Shown: positions 1 through 7,436 of the stretch, in pieces
How the letters are laid out: each line of letters opens with the position of its first letter
Position numbering within the stretch: the first letter of the stretch is position 1
NCBI GenBank assembly: GCA_001483205.1
Contig: JPPB01000178.1
Location: 1 to 15,677, forward strand
Length of the DNA stretch: 15,677 bases
From: an alpha proteobacterium 3107
GTDB lineage: Bacteria > Pseudomonadota > Alphaproteobacteria > Rhodobacterales > Rhodobacteraceae
Direction of reading: 5' to 3'
Made by a program: the position numbers and the translations under genes
Notes under the pieces: model-generated
What the model was told of the DNA's origin: nothing
The model's input: the letters and a program-made list of their open reading frames with translations, nothing else
Database searches by the model: none

Positions 1-1
1 G

Positions 2-280
2 CCGTATCAGCACCTGGCGCAGACCCGGTTTCGGGCGGTGGAACAGGGGTTGCCGCTGGTGCGCGCCGCCAATACCGGCATATCGGCGGTAATTGACGGG
101 CACGGGCGGGTGCGCGCGGCGCTGCCGCTGAACGAAGCGGGTCATCTGGACGCGCCCCTGCCGCCCGCTCTGCCCGCCACGTTCTACAGCCGCACCGGTG
201 ACGCGCCGGTATGGGTGGTGCTGATCCTCTGCGCGGGCGGGATGATGCTGGTGCGGCGGCAGGTTTTAATTAGAGATTGA
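2..280 (+). CDS. lnt: Apolipoprotein N-acyltransferase, C-terminal fragment (5' end outside window)
   Basis: The reading frame is open from the left edge and encodes the last 92 residues of Lnt, the inner-membrane enzyme that adds the third acyl chain to the N-terminal cysteine of lipoproteins. The fragment starts [20 protein letters not shown] and continues [13 protein letters not shown], which matches the conserved end of the nitrilase-like periplasmic domain (E. coli Lnt has RALELGRPLLRSTNNGVTAVI here). The late conserved YSRTGD stretch follows, then one hydrophobic segment ([17 protein letters not shown]), the last membrane helix, with a basic cytoplasmic tail RRQVLIRD. The catalytic Glu, Lys and Cys lie upstream, outside the window. 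It is followed on the same strand by metK after 90 nt, but metK appears to have its own promoter and riboswitch. The family assignment is firm; only completeness is unknown. Confidence 0.93.
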   Translation, partial: PYQHLAQTRFRAVEQGLPLVRAANTGISAVIDGHGRVRAALPLNEAGHLDAPLPPALPATFYSRTGDAPVWVVLILCAGGMMLVRRQVLIRD

Positions 281-305
281 CGCCCCGGATGCGCCAAAGT
301 AACCC
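277..305 (+). promoter_or_regulatory. Candidate sigma-70 promoter for metK
   Basis: TTGACG (277-282) and TAACCC (300-305) are separated by exactly 17 nt and would start transcription near 312, just ahead of the riboswitch helix at 320. The -35 box is good and the -10 box is weak. The -35 overlaps the lnt stop codon. It was placed by eye and fits the position expected for an independently controlled metK leader. Confidence 0.45.
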
Positions 306-319
306 GGCGTCACGGACCT

Positions 320-367
320 GCCACAACGGCTTCCTGACGTGGCGGGGGAATCTTAGCGGAGCACTTT
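320..367 (+). promoter_or_regulatory. SAM/SAH riboswitch in the metK leader
   Basis: The leader carries the hallmark of the SAM/SAH riboswitch family of Rhodobacterales: GCCAC (320-324) pairs with GTGGC (339-343), enclosing the conserved loop AACGGCTTCCTGAC, and the downstream strand has CGGAGCACTTT (357-367). GGAGC (358-362) can pair with GCTTCC of the loop (329-334, one bulged T), giving an H-type pseudoknot. GGAG (358-361) is also the Shine-Dalgarno of metK, 9 nt before the ATG. Known family behaviour is that ligand binding stabilises the pseudoknot and hides the ribosome binding site, so metK translation falls when SAM is plentiful. The match of loop, helix and position is strong; ligand response here is inferred from the family. 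Confidence 0.9.
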
Positions 368-370
368 CCC

Positions 371-1552
371 ATGACCCGGCGCAATTATGTCTTCACCTCT
401 GAATCGGTGTCCGAAGGCCACCCCGACAAAGTATGCGACCGGATTTCCGACGCGGTTCTGGACGCTTTCCTGCACGAAGAACCCAATGCCCGCGTCGCCT
501 GCGAAACCTTCGCCACCACCAGTCGCGTCATTATCGGCGGCGAGGTCGGCCTGACCGATCAGGACCGGCTGCGCGAATATATGGGCCGGATCGAGGACAT
601 CGCGCGGGACTGTGTGCGCGACATCGGCTATGAGCAGGACAAATTTCACTGGCAGACGATGCAGGTGTCGAATTACCTGCACGAACAATCCGACCATATC
701 GCCCGGGGCGTGACCGGTGAGGGCAACCGGGATGAGGGCGCGGGCGATCAGGGCATCATGTTCGGCTATGCGGTCAATGAAACGCCGGAGCTTATGCCCG
801 CCCCGATTCTCTATGCCCACAAGATACTGCGACGGCTGGCCGGGGCGCGCAAATCCGGGCACGCGCCGGAGCTGGGGCCGGACGCCAAATCGCAGCTTTC
901 CGTCCGTTACGAGAACGGCAAACCGGTCGGCGTCAGCTCGATCGTGCTGTCAACCCAGCATCTGGATGCACGTCTGAGCTCGGGGGATGTGCGCGCGATT
1001 GTCGAGCCTTATATCCGCGAGACCCTGCCCGACGGCTGGCTGGATGACCGCACCGAATGGCATGTCAACCCGACCGGCAAGTTCGTGATCGGCGGCCCGG
1101 ACGGGGATGCGGGCCTGACCGGGCGCAAGATCATCGTCGATACCTATGGCGGGGCCGCGCCCCACGGCGGCGGTGCCTTTTCCGGCAAGGATCCCAGCAA
1201 GGTTGATCGCTCTGCCGCCTATGCCGCGCGCTATCTGGCCAAGAATGTGGTTGCCGCCGGGCTGGCCGGGCGCTGCACGCTGCAACTGTCCTATGCCATC
1301 GGCGTCGCCCGGCCCCTGTCGATCTGTGCGGATACCCACGGCACGGGGAAGGTGGATGAGGCCGGGATCGAGGCCGCCGTCGCCGCCTGTATGGACCTGA
1401 CGCCGCGCGGCATTCGCGAGCATCTGGGGCTGAACAGGCCGATTTACCAGCGCACCGCCGCCTATGGCCATTTCGGGCGCGCCCCGGACGAGGACGGTGG
1501 CTTTAGCTGGGAGCGCACCGATCTGGCCGGAGCGCTGCGAAGGGCGGTTTAG
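371..1552 (+). CDS. metK: S-adenosylmethionine synthetase
   Basis: MetK condenses methionine and ATP into S-adenosylmethionine with release of phosphate and pyrophosphate; it is a cytosolic tetramer. The 393-residue product is close to the usual 380-400. Visible signatures are [16 protein letters not shown] (residues 8-23, with the ATP-binding His17), [12 protein letters not shown] (123-134), [21 protein letters not shown] (231-251, read in parts) and the phosphate-binding glycine loop [19 protein letters not shown] (266-284). All three domains are present and nothing is truncated. The ATG at 371 is fixed by the GGAG at 358-361 and by homology at the N-terminus. Expression is probably controlled by the SAM/SAH riboswitch directly upstream. 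The next gene downstream is convergent and belongs to a putative restriction-modification pair. Confidence 0.98.
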   Translation: MTRRNYVFTSESVSEGHPDKVCDRISDAVLDAFLHEEPNARVACETFATTSRVIIGGEVGLTDQDRLREYMGRIEDIARDCVRDIGYEQDKFHWQTMQVSNYLHEQSDHIARGVTGEGNRDEGAGDQGIMFGYAVNETPELMPAPILYAHKILRRLAGARKSGHAPELGPDAKSQLSVRYENGKPVGVSSIVLSTQHLDARLSSGDVRAIVEPYIRETLPDGWLDDRTEWHVNPTGKFVIGGPDGDAGLTGRKIIVDTYGGAAPHGGGAFSGKDPSKVDRSAAYAARYLAKNVVAAGLAGRCTLQLSYAIGVARPLSICADTHGTGKVDEAGIEAAVAACMDLTPRGIREHLGLNRPIYQRTAAYGHFGRAPDEDGGFSWERTDLAGALRRAV

Positions 1553-1595
1553 GGGGAGTGGACCTGTCGCGTTTTGGTGAACGCCTGCCAGCCCC

Positions 1596-1611
1596 CGGCA
1601 TTCCCATGCCG
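1596..1611. terminator. Small hairpin between convergent metK and nuclease gene
   Basis: CGGCAT-TCCC-ATGCCG is a perfect 6-bp stem with a 4-nt loop in the 81-nt gap between the metK stop and the 3' end of the putative nuclease gene. There is no clear U-tract on either strand, so a terminator role is a weak inference from position. Confidence 0.3.
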
Positions 1612-1633
1612 AATCACGGCCCCGGCTTGGTTG

Positions 1634-2290
1634 TCATGGCGTCTTTTTCTTCAGTTTGCGCGCACCACTGATAATCTGTGCGGGCAAGGGAAGGTTCCCG
1701 AATCTATCCGAGTGCAATTCGTAGTCCCCTGCATCCACCGCCCTGATCAAGGCCGAAAGCGGAATACTGCATTGAAGCCGCCTCTGGTTTTTTGAATCGA
1801 CCTTGGGATTCAGAGTAACAAGGCCGAAATCGCTTTCAAGCTGATGCTTCTGCTCTCTCGCCCACTCTCTGGCCTGTTCATGTGAACCCACCCCGAATTT
1901 TTTCAATCCATCGTGAAACCTTTTCACCATATCCTCGCTGATACTGCCCAGCATCACATCACGGTATTTTTCCCGCAGGATCAGTTCGTGAATTTCGGAA
2001 AAGACCTTTCTTCCTCCTGCCTGGCTGTATGTGCCGATGATGATCCGATAAGGAGCAAAGCCGAACGACCGCCAGAACATGCGCGCATCCGCCAGGGCAA
2101 CGGTGTTGTTCCCGGTGGTTTTGATGGAAGTCGGCACCCCAAGTTTCCGGTCATCTTCCGCACCTATGTCGAATATGCTGTCAGGAGGTCGCTTGCGATC
2201 TGCTGCGGCAAAGGTGAATATCCCGTTGGCCGCCTTTATCATGTTCTCGAAGCTCTTCCCGTGCATCTGGTTTTCAGAATGCTCAGGCAT
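1634..2290 (-). CDS. Putative restriction endonuclease, possible PD-(D/E)XK fold
   Basis: The product has 218 residues and I do not recognise its family. Its start overlaps the methyltransferase stop by 8 nt, so the two are almost certainly translated from one mRNA, which is the main reason to suspect a restriction enzyme. Within it, GKSFENMIKAA (11-21), FDIGAEDD (40-47) and PTSIKTTG (53-60) resemble a nuclease core: a helix with Glu15, an acidic Asp41, then after a beta turn Ser55-Ile-Lys57 in the place of the usual (D/E)-x-K. The middle is charged and helical (REKYRDVM, EWAREQKHQLESD), and the C-terminus is very basic (RKLKKKTP), as is common in DNA-binding proteins. No signal peptide or membrane segment is seen. 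Two 60-nt lines counted by hand have 48-50% G+C against about 75% in a line of metK, which suggests acquired DNA. It could instead be an accessory or specificity protein. Confidence 0.5.
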   Translation of the reverse strand: MPEHSENQMHGKSFENMIKAANGIFTFAAADRKRPPDSIFDIGAEDDRKLGVPTSIKTTGNNTVALADARMFWRSFGFAPYRIIIGTYSQAGGRKVFSEIHELILREKYRDVMLGSISEDMVKRFHDGLKKFGVGSHEQAREWAREQKHQLESDFGLVTLNPKVDSKNQRRLQCSIPLSALIRAVDAGDYELHSDRFGNLPLPAQIISGARKLKKKTP

Positions 2291-3086
2291 TGTAAATCTC
2301 GCTCAGCCTGAACGCGATCTCGCGCTTGGACAAAGAGCGCACACCCGCCGTTTGCGCCGTCACATCAAGCCAGTTTATGCTGCGCAGGGTGTCGATAACG
2401 CCGTACCGGACTTCGCGCATGAAATAGTGCGTTGTTCGGGACAGTGTGGATATGTTCTGCGTCACAATGCGACCGGTATAAAAACCGACGCGGCGCATGG
2501 CAAAACTGGCGCGGCCCGGCGTTGTATAGTCGATCAGATGGTCCACGGGCGGGGCAGGCGGCATGATCCGCTCATAAGGCTGTCTGGTCCATATCTGCCA
2601 CGCACAGGGAACATCGTGGGGATTGCCGGACAGCAGAAAGGCGTCGCCCGGCACATCCCTGTCCCAAGACAGGTGAAAGTTCCGGTGCAGGCGGCCCTGA
2701 ACGCTCATCTTGCGAAATGTGCGCGGCACGATAAAGGCGATCTCGTCGGCATGTATGGCGGCCCGGTTGAAGAAACGCACCGCCATGGACGCATTTTTGC
2801 CGAACGGCGGGTTGCCTATCACAACCACCGCGGAATGGTCCCCGGCAAACAGGTCATGCAACCCGAGGAAATCCCCTTGCAGGATACCGGGGGCTTGCGG
2901 GGCGATGTCGATGGCCCGAACCTTACGGCCTGCCCCGACTAACGGATCACGGAACGCCCCGGCCCCGGCGGCGGGTTCGACAAAAAGCACATCATGGTCG
3001 TCCCCCCACCGACCAACAATTTCGGCTGCAAATGCCCTTGCCAGTTCGGGATGTGTATAGAATTGGTCAAAGGACTTCACGGCCAT
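2283..3086 (-). CDS. N6-adenine-type DNA methyltransferase (restriction-modification partner)
   Basis: The 267-residue protein is a class I SAM-dependent methyltransferase of the amino-methylating DNA type. FDQFYTHPELA (6-16) lies at the N-terminus like motif X. VEPAAGAGAF (36-45) is the SAM-binding motif I, followed by AIDI (58-61, acidic motif II) and GDFL (71-74). GNPPFG (91-96) is catalytic motif IV of the NPPY/F class that methylates the exocyclic amino group of adenine, less often cytosine. The order I before IV fits the gamma-type layout. The C-terminal half lacks recognisable motifs and probably holds target recognition. The ATG at 3086 is the first in frame; the nearest GGGAG lies only 1 nt before it, so translation may be weak. 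A good promoter sits upstream at 3136-3163. It is first in the operon, so the modifying enzyme would be made before the putative nuclease. The target sequence cannot be read from the protein. Confidence 0.85.
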   Translation of the reverse strand: MAVKSFDQFYTHPELARAFAAEIVGRWGDDHDVLFVEPAAGAGAFRDPLVGAGRKVRAIDIAPQAPGILQGDFLGLHDLFAGDHSAVVVIGNPPFGKNASMAVRFFNRAAIHADEIAFIVPRTFRKMSVQGRLHRNFHLSWDRDVPGDAFLLSGNPHDVPCAWQIWTRQPYERIMPPAPPVDHLIDYTTPGRASFAMRRVGFYTGRIVTQNISTLSRTTHYFMREVRYGVIDTLRSINWLDVTAQTAGVRSLSKREIAFRLSEIYNA

Positions 3087-3135
3087 GCTCCCGACGCCGG
3101 GGCTGTCATCGGCAATTTCCGGCGACTTTTCTGCG

Positions 3136-3163
3136 GGTATAAAGGATGGCGCATTTCAGTCAA
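3136..3163 (-). promoter_or_regulatory. Candidate promoter of the methyltransferase-nuclease operon
   Basis: On the minus strand TTGACT (3163-3158) is followed after 16 nt by TATACC (3141-3136), close to the sigma-70 consensus. Transcription would begin near 3129, giving a leader of about 43 nt before the methyltransferase ATG at 3086. No controller (C-box) repeats and no small regulator gene are visible nearby. Confidence 0.5.
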
Positions 3164-3203
3164 GCATGTGCCCGCTTGCGCCTGCCGATGGCGACGCTTC
3201 ACA

Positions 3204-3230
3204 GGCCGCCCCCCGAAGGGAACGGCAGCC
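3204..3230 (-). terminator. Possible terminator hairpin after glutamate dehydrogenase
   Basis: On the minus strand GGCTGCC (3230-3224) pairs with GGCGGCC (3210-3204) with one G-T pair, and CCC-TTC-GGG can pair inside the loop. It lies 77 nt past the dehydrogenase stop and before the promoter of the next operon. There is no U-tract, so this is a low-confidence call. Confidence 0.25.
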
Positions 3231-3306
3231 GTCTTATGCGGGGGCACTCAGACGCCCGCGCTCTTGTGGTCGGTCACATCCCTTCGGCCCGGGCCTGCGC
3301 GACCTG

Positions 3307-4734
3307 TCACAACCCCTTGGCGCGATAGCTGGCAGCCACCTTGCCGATGGCGACCAGATAGGCGGCAGTCCGCAAATCCCCGACATCCTCTCGGTCATGC
3401 CAGATCTCGCGCATGGACTGGTAGGCGATGCGCATGGTGTCGTCGAGGCCCGAACGCACCAGCTCCAATTCACCCGCCCCGCGCAGATACTGATCCTTGA
3501 ACCGGTCGCTGATCGCCCCCAGCCCCTTCTCGGCGCTCAGCCGCTCAAGCTCGTCAATGATAAGCTGGGCGCGGGCTTCCTCGGACCGGCGCTGCATCCG
3601 GCCAAACCGGATATGGCTGAGATTCTTGACCCACTCGAAATAGGACACCGTGACGCCACCGGCATTGGCATACATGTCGGGAATGATCACCACGCCTTTA
3701 TCACGCAGTATCTCATCCGCCCCGGCGGTCACCGGGCCGTTTGCCGCCTCGATAATCAGCGGGGCTTTGATCCGCGCGGCGTTTGACAGGTTGATGACCC
3801 CCTCCAGCGCCGCCGGGATCAGAATATCGCACGCCTCTTCCAGAAGCGCCGCGCCGTTCTCCACATGGCGCGCGCCGGGATAGCCGGTCACGCCGCCATG
3901 CCCGGCGATCCATTCGCGGACCTGTTCGACATTCAGCCCGCCTTCATCAAACAGACCACCGTCACGCTCAATGATGCCGGTGATCCGGCAACCGTCTTCT
4001 TCCTGCAAGAACCGCGCGGCATGATAGCCGACATTGCCCAGGCCCTGCACGATCACCCGCTTGCCGTCGAGCGACCCGCCAAGCCCGGCCTTTGCGATGT
4101 CCTCGGGGTGGCGGAAAAACTCCCGTAACGCATACTGAACACCGCGCCCCGTCGCCTCGACCCGGCCCGATATGCCACCGGCATTGAGCGGCTTGCCGGT
4201 CACACAGGCCCGCGCATTGATGTCGGTGGTGTTCATCCGCGCGTATTGATCGGCGATCCAGGCCATTTCGCGCTCTCCGGTGCCCATGTCGGGGGCAGGC
4301 ACATTCTGCGACGGGTGGATCAGGTCGCGCTTGGCCAGCTCATAGGCGAACCTGCGGGTGATCTGTTCCAGCTCGTGTTCGTCCCATTCCCGCGGATCAA
4401 GACACAACCCGCCCTTGGACCCCCCGAACGGGGCTTCGACCAGCGCGCATTTATAGGTCATCAGGGCGGCCAGCGCCTCCACCTCGTCCTGATTGACCGC
4501 CGTGGAATAGCGGATACCGCCCTTCACCGGCTCCATATGGTCGGAATGGACGGAACGATACCCCCTGAAGGTCTGAATGCGCCCCCTCAGCCGCACACCG
4601 AAACGCACCGTGTAGGTCGCATTGCAAACCCTGATTTTTTCCTTCAGGCCGGGCGCGAGATCAATCAGCGCGACAGCCCGGTTGAACATCAGATCAACGG
4701 ATTCTCTGAAGCTCGGTTCGTTCTTTACGTCCAT
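3307..4734 (-). CDS. Glutamate dehydrogenase (Glu/Leu/Phe/Val dehydrogenase family)
   Basis: The enzyme interconverts glutamate and 2-oxoglutarate plus ammonium in the cytosol. With the start chosen here it has 475 residues. The dimerisation/substrate domain holds PVKGGIRY (69-76), Lys95 in TYKCA, the catalytic lysine region APFGGSKGGL (101-110, Lys107) and PAPDMGTGE (147-155, Asp149). The Rossmann domain has VQGLGNVGYHAARF (229-242) with an acidic residue after strand 2 (GIIERDG, Glu256), which leans toward NAD rather than NADP. IIEAANGPVT and YANAGGVTVSYFEW complete the family pattern. The reading frame can be extended four codons to a TTG at 4746, but ATG 4734 has a perfect GGAGG 5 nt upstream, so that start is preferred. 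It is divergent from the TadG-like gene. Glutamate, rather than leucine or phenylalanine, as substrate is likely but not proven by sequence. Confidence 0.93.
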   Translation of the reverse strand: MDVKNEPSFRESVDLMFNRAVALIDLAPGLKEKIRVCNATYTVRFGVRLRGRIQTFRGYRSVHSDHMEPVKGGIRYSTAVNQDEVEALAALMTYKCALVEAPFGGSKGGLCLDPREWDEHELEQITRRFAYELAKRDLIHPSQNVPAPDMGTGEREMAWIADQYARMNTTDINARACVTGKPLNAGGISGRVEATGRGVQYALREFFRHPEDIAKAGLGGSLDGKRVIVQGLGNVGYHAARFLQEEDGCRITGIIERDGGLFDEGGLNVEQVREWIAGHGGVTGYPGARHVENGAALLEEACDILIPAALEGVINLSNAARIKAPLIIEAANGPVTAGADEILRDKGVVIIPDMYANAGGVTVSYFEWVKNLSHIRFGRMQRRSEEARAQLIIDELERLSAEKGLGAISDRFKDQYLRGAGELELVRSGLDDTMRIAYQSMREIWHDREDVGDLRTAAYLVAIGKVAASYRAKGL

Positions 4735-5097
4735 TCTGTCCTCCAAATCCGCCGGAAGCGCTCCGGCATCGCCCTGTCCGTCAAGCCTATGACAGTTTGC
4801 CCCGACTCAACAACAAATTTCGATAGGCCAGGTCGAATCACCCCCCGGCCATGGCGGAACTTATCCTTCAACAATATGAACAAATTCAGCCAATTAAGCA
4901 GAGATACACCACAAAACACGATTTCCGGGGCAGTTGGCGGTCAGAAGACGGGCGTTTACTCCCTGATCATGGGGGGTGTCATATTCTCGCCTGATTCCCG
5001 TTGCAGTCTCCTGACCGTCTTTCAGGCTGGCGAAACACCGGGGGCACGAGTTGTCCTGAAAGGGTTGCAGAAGCATGAAGACGAAAAGGCTGCCACG
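4735..5097. other. Divergent intergenic region, gdh leader and TadG-like gene promoter zone
   Basis: This 363-nt stretch has no convincing gene and must hold the promoters of both divergent units. Contents seen: a perfect hairpin GCCGGA-AGCGC-TCCGGC (4751-4767) in the dehydrogenase leader, just upstream of its GGAGG; a short inverted repeat TTCGA-9 nt-TCGAA (4819-4823 and 4833-4837) that could be an operator; and a weak plus-strand promoter-like pair TTGGCG (4934-4939), 17 nt, TACTCC (4957-4962). The segment from about 4860 to 4920 is AT-rich relative to the genes. I could not find a good minus-strand promoter for the dehydrogenase. Confidence 0.4.
4740..4744 (-). promoter_or_regulatory. Ribosome binding site fixing the glutamate dehydrogenase start
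   Basis: GGAGG on the minus strand, 5 nt before the ATG at 4734-4732. The alternative TTG start at 4746 overlaps this site and would have no usable Shine-Dalgarno of its own, so the shorter protein is favoured. Confidence 0.75.
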
Positions 5098-6903
5098 ATG
5101 TTCACACGGAAAACCACCCCCCGCGCCCCCAGGCCCCAACCTGATGACCGCACCCCGAACACCGCCGGACATTTCCGACGCGCAGAGGACGGCGCAATCG
5201 TCATCCTGGCGCTTTACTTCTTCGTGATCATGCTGGTCGTCGCGGGCACCGCCATAGACATCGCACGCCATGAAACCAGCAGGGTCACGCTGCAAAACAC
5301 GGTTGACCGCGCCATTCTGGCGGCGACCGACCTTGATCAGACACTGGAGCCGAAAGAGGTGGTGCAGGATTATTTCGACAAGGCCGGGCTTCGCAGCCAC
5401 CTGACCGGCATCAGGGTGGAGGAAGGCCCGAACTACCGGTCGGTCAGCGCCCGGGCGGCCATGGACGTGGATACGTGGTTCATCAAGGGTTCCCCACCGG
5501 AGGACATTGAAAATAGCGTTGTGACCTTAAGCGACTGGTATGAATATATGGGCGATGATGTCTGGTCTGCGGTCGCATCAGGCACCGCCGAGAATGGCCT
5601 GCCCAATATCGAGATTTCGCTGATCGTGGATGTGTCCGGATCAATGAACTACCACAACCGGATCGAAAACCTTCAGGTGGCGGCCAAGGAATTTATCGAC
5701 ACCATGATCACCAGAAACGACGACGGCAACATCATCACCATCTCTGTCGTGCCCTATGCGCATATGGTCAATATCGGCCCCGACATGGCGGCCCATTACA
5801 CCCTGATCCAGCCGCATACCTATTCCTATTGCCCCAAGTTCGACGACGCCGCGTTCCACACCACCGGTATTGACCCGACGGAGCCGCTGGAGATTCTCGC
5901 ACATTTTGAACAGCAGGATGGCTTTCTCCTCTTCAGCAATCTCGGCCACCTTATTGACGAGGGGCCGGACAAGCCGATCGACGTTCCCTGGTGCCCGAAC
6001 GAGGAGTTCCGGGGCAACGCGATCCTGCCCTTCTCTCACGACGCGGATGACCTGAAAGAGGCGATTGACAATCTCAACGGCTACGGCACCACCGGGATTG
6101 ACCTGGGCATGAAATGGGGCGCGGCGCTGCTTGATCCGGGCACCCGCCCCGTCATCGACGGCCTGATTGCCGACGATGTGGTCTCGGGCAGCGTCAGCGG
6201 GCGGCCCTATGACTATGGCCAAAGAAATACGATGAAGGTCATCATCCTGATGACGGACGGTCAGAACACCACTCAATGGGACATCAGGGAATCCTACAAA
6301 ACCGGCATGTCGGATGTCTGGGTCAAACGCGACTATCCGGGCCAGACGCTCGCGGATATGCCCGATGATTATTCACGCTTCTCGATCCGCTATGACGATA
6401 ACGGCACGCCGGACAACCACACCGACGATTCGTTCATGCGGCGGGATGTCACTGATGCGGAACGCGAACTCTCGCACCCTTACGGCTATGCTGAATATGA
6501 CGATTCGGAATCGTCCCCGGAAAGCACGGAAACCGTTACCCGCCTGTCCTGGGTGGAAATCCTTGCAACCTGGCAGCCGCTGCGCGCATCCGGTGCGCTG
6601 TTATTTGAAGGGTATATCAGAGATTACATACCCTTCGCGGATTTCCACAATTTGGGGGAGGCACCGATCATCGAAATATACGCCAGTGATGCCGATGCCC
6701 GGCTGTCGAACATCTGTGCGGCCACCAAGGAGCAGGGCAGCATGGTCTACACCATTGCTTTCGAGGCACCGGATAACGGAAAAGCCGTCCTGTCGGATTG
6801 TGCTTCGTCTGACAGCCATTATTTCGATGTTGAGGGCACCGACATATCGAAGGCATTTGCAGCCATCGCCAGCGACATCAAACAACTCAGGCTGACCCAG
6901 TGA
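5098..6903 (+). CDS. TadG-like membrane-anchored von Willebrand factor A protein
   Basis: The 601-residue product has the layout of TadG-related proteins of Flp/Tad pilus systems. A cytoplasmic N-terminus with FRRAEDG (26-32) precedes one membrane helix, AIVILALYFFVIMLVVAGTA (33-52), and a large periplasmic part follows. The vWA domain begins at about 171: DVSGS (178-182) is the metal-ion (MIDAS) motif, TTGID (331-335) supplies the Thr and LMTDG (384-388) the second Asp. Between 390 and 540 is a long acidic insertion with DDNGTPDNHTDD (433-444). The open frame extends far upstream, but ATG 5098 is preferred because the typical RRAEDG-plus-helix N-terminus follows it and AAGG lies 8 nt upstream. 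Its stop overlaps the next gene in TGATG. A role in surface assembly or adhesion is inferred from the family; no tad motor or secretin gene is in the window. Confidence 0.82.
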   Translation: MFTRKTTPRAPRPQPDDRTPNTAGHFRRAEDGAIVILALYFFVIMLVVAGTAIDIARHETSRVTLQNTVDRAILAATDLDQTLEPKEVVQDYFDKAGLRSHLTGIRVEEGPNYRSVSARAAMDVDTWFIKGSPPEDIENSVVTLSDWYEYMGDDVWSAVASGTAENGLPNIEISLIVDVSGSMNYHNRIENLQVAAKEFIDTMITRNDDGNIITISVVPYAHMVNIGPDMAAHYTLIQPHTYSYCPKFDDAAFHTTGIDPTEPLEILAHFEQQDGFLLFSNLGHLIDEGPDKPIDVPWCPNEEFRGNAILPFSHDADDLKEAIDNLNGYGTTGIDLGMKWGAALLDPGTRPVIDGLIADDVVSGSVSGRPYDYGQRNTMKVIILMTDGQNTTQWDIRESYKTGMSDVWVKRDYPGQTLADMPDDYSRFSIRYDDNGTPDNHTDDSFMRRDVTDAERELSHPYGYAEYDDSESSPESTETVTRLSWVEILATWQPLRASGALLFEGYIRDYIPFADFHNLGEAPIIEIYASDADARLSNICAATKEQGSMVYTIAFEAPDNGKAVLSDCASSDSHYFDVEGTDISKAFAAIASDIKQLRLTQ

Positions 6904-7436
6904 TGATGAAAATGTTGACACACACGATCAAACGGTTTGCGCTCGACGAAAGGGCAAATGTCACGGTGGAATTCGTGATCCTGTTCCCGTCGGTCATAAC
7001 CGTTTTCCTGACCGCGTTCGAGGCCGGTTTCTACATGATGCGGCAGGTGAGCCTCGACAGCAGCATCAACAAGACCGTCCGGGCGTTGCGGCTCGGCTCA
7101 ATCTCGCCGCTGACCCATAGTGCGGTAAAGAACCACATCTGCGAGAGCGCAACGCTGCTTCCTGATTGCAATAACGCGCTGTTGCTGGAGCTGCGCCCGA
7201 TCAACGCCTCCACATGGCAGCAACCGACCGAACGTGTTGCCTGCGTGGACCGCAGCGCCGACATTCAGCCCGTGACCCATTTCGTCGGCGGCGAAAGCAA
7301 TGAAATGGTCCTGATGCGTGCCTGCGTTATCGTCGATCCGCTGTTTCCCACCACGGGCCTTGGCCTGGCCCTGCCTAAGGAAACAAGCGGCGGCTATGCG
7401 CTGACCTCAGCAACCGCCTTTGTCAACGAACCATGA
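6903..7436 (+). CDS. TadE-like pilus assembly / pseudopilin protein
   Basis: The 177-residue product begins with a short basic stretch, then DERANVTVEFVILFPSVITV (15-34 of this start): a charged lead, then a hydrophobic helix with a Glu-Phe pair, the typical TadE N-terminus processed by prepilin peptidase. The usual Gly before the cleavage site is Ala here. The rest is predicted periplasmic, with cysteines (CESATLLPDC, VACVD, RACVIVD) that may form disulfides. Translation is coupled to the vWA gene through TGATG; GTG 6900, ATG 6906 and ATG 6912 are other possible starts since no strong Shine-Dalgarno decides. It overlaps the third gene by ATGA. TadE proteins are minor pseudopilins needed for Flp pilus assembly in known systems; here the function is inferred from family and operon. 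Confidence 0.78.
   Translation: MMKMLTHTIKRFALDERANVTVEFVILFPSVITVFLTAFEAGFYMMRQVSLDSSINKTVRALRLGSISPLTHSAVKNHICESATLLPDCNNALLLELRPINASTWQQPTERVACVDRSADIQPVTHFVGGESNEMVLMRACVIVDPLFPTTGLGLALPKETSGGYALTSATAFVNEP

Noticed and set aside
279..311. GACGCC (279-284) and GGCGTC (306-311) could form a terminator after lnt.
   Set aside because: No U-tract, a 21-nt loop, and the site overlaps the better supported metK promoter.
1574..1795. 73-codon plus-strand frame just after metK.
   Set aside because: Mostly antisense to the putative nuclease, no ribosome site, low-complexity product.
2079..2942. Long plus-strand open frame (287 codons) across the methyltransferase and nuclease genes.
   Set aside because: Shadow of the minus-strand genes, which carry clear methyltransferase motifs; the plus-strand product has no domain.
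3265..3312. Near-duplicate AAGGG(G)TTGTGAC / AAGGGATGTGAC at and after the glutamate dehydrogenase stop.
   Set aside because: Too short and imperfect to distinguish from chance.
4246..5097. The TadG-like frame is open some 850 nt upstream of the chosen start, giving an 885-residue reading.
   Set aside because: Most of this stretch is antisense to glutamate dehydrogenase and then intergenic. The extra protein has no recognisable domain, while the normal TadG N-terminus begins after ATG 5098.
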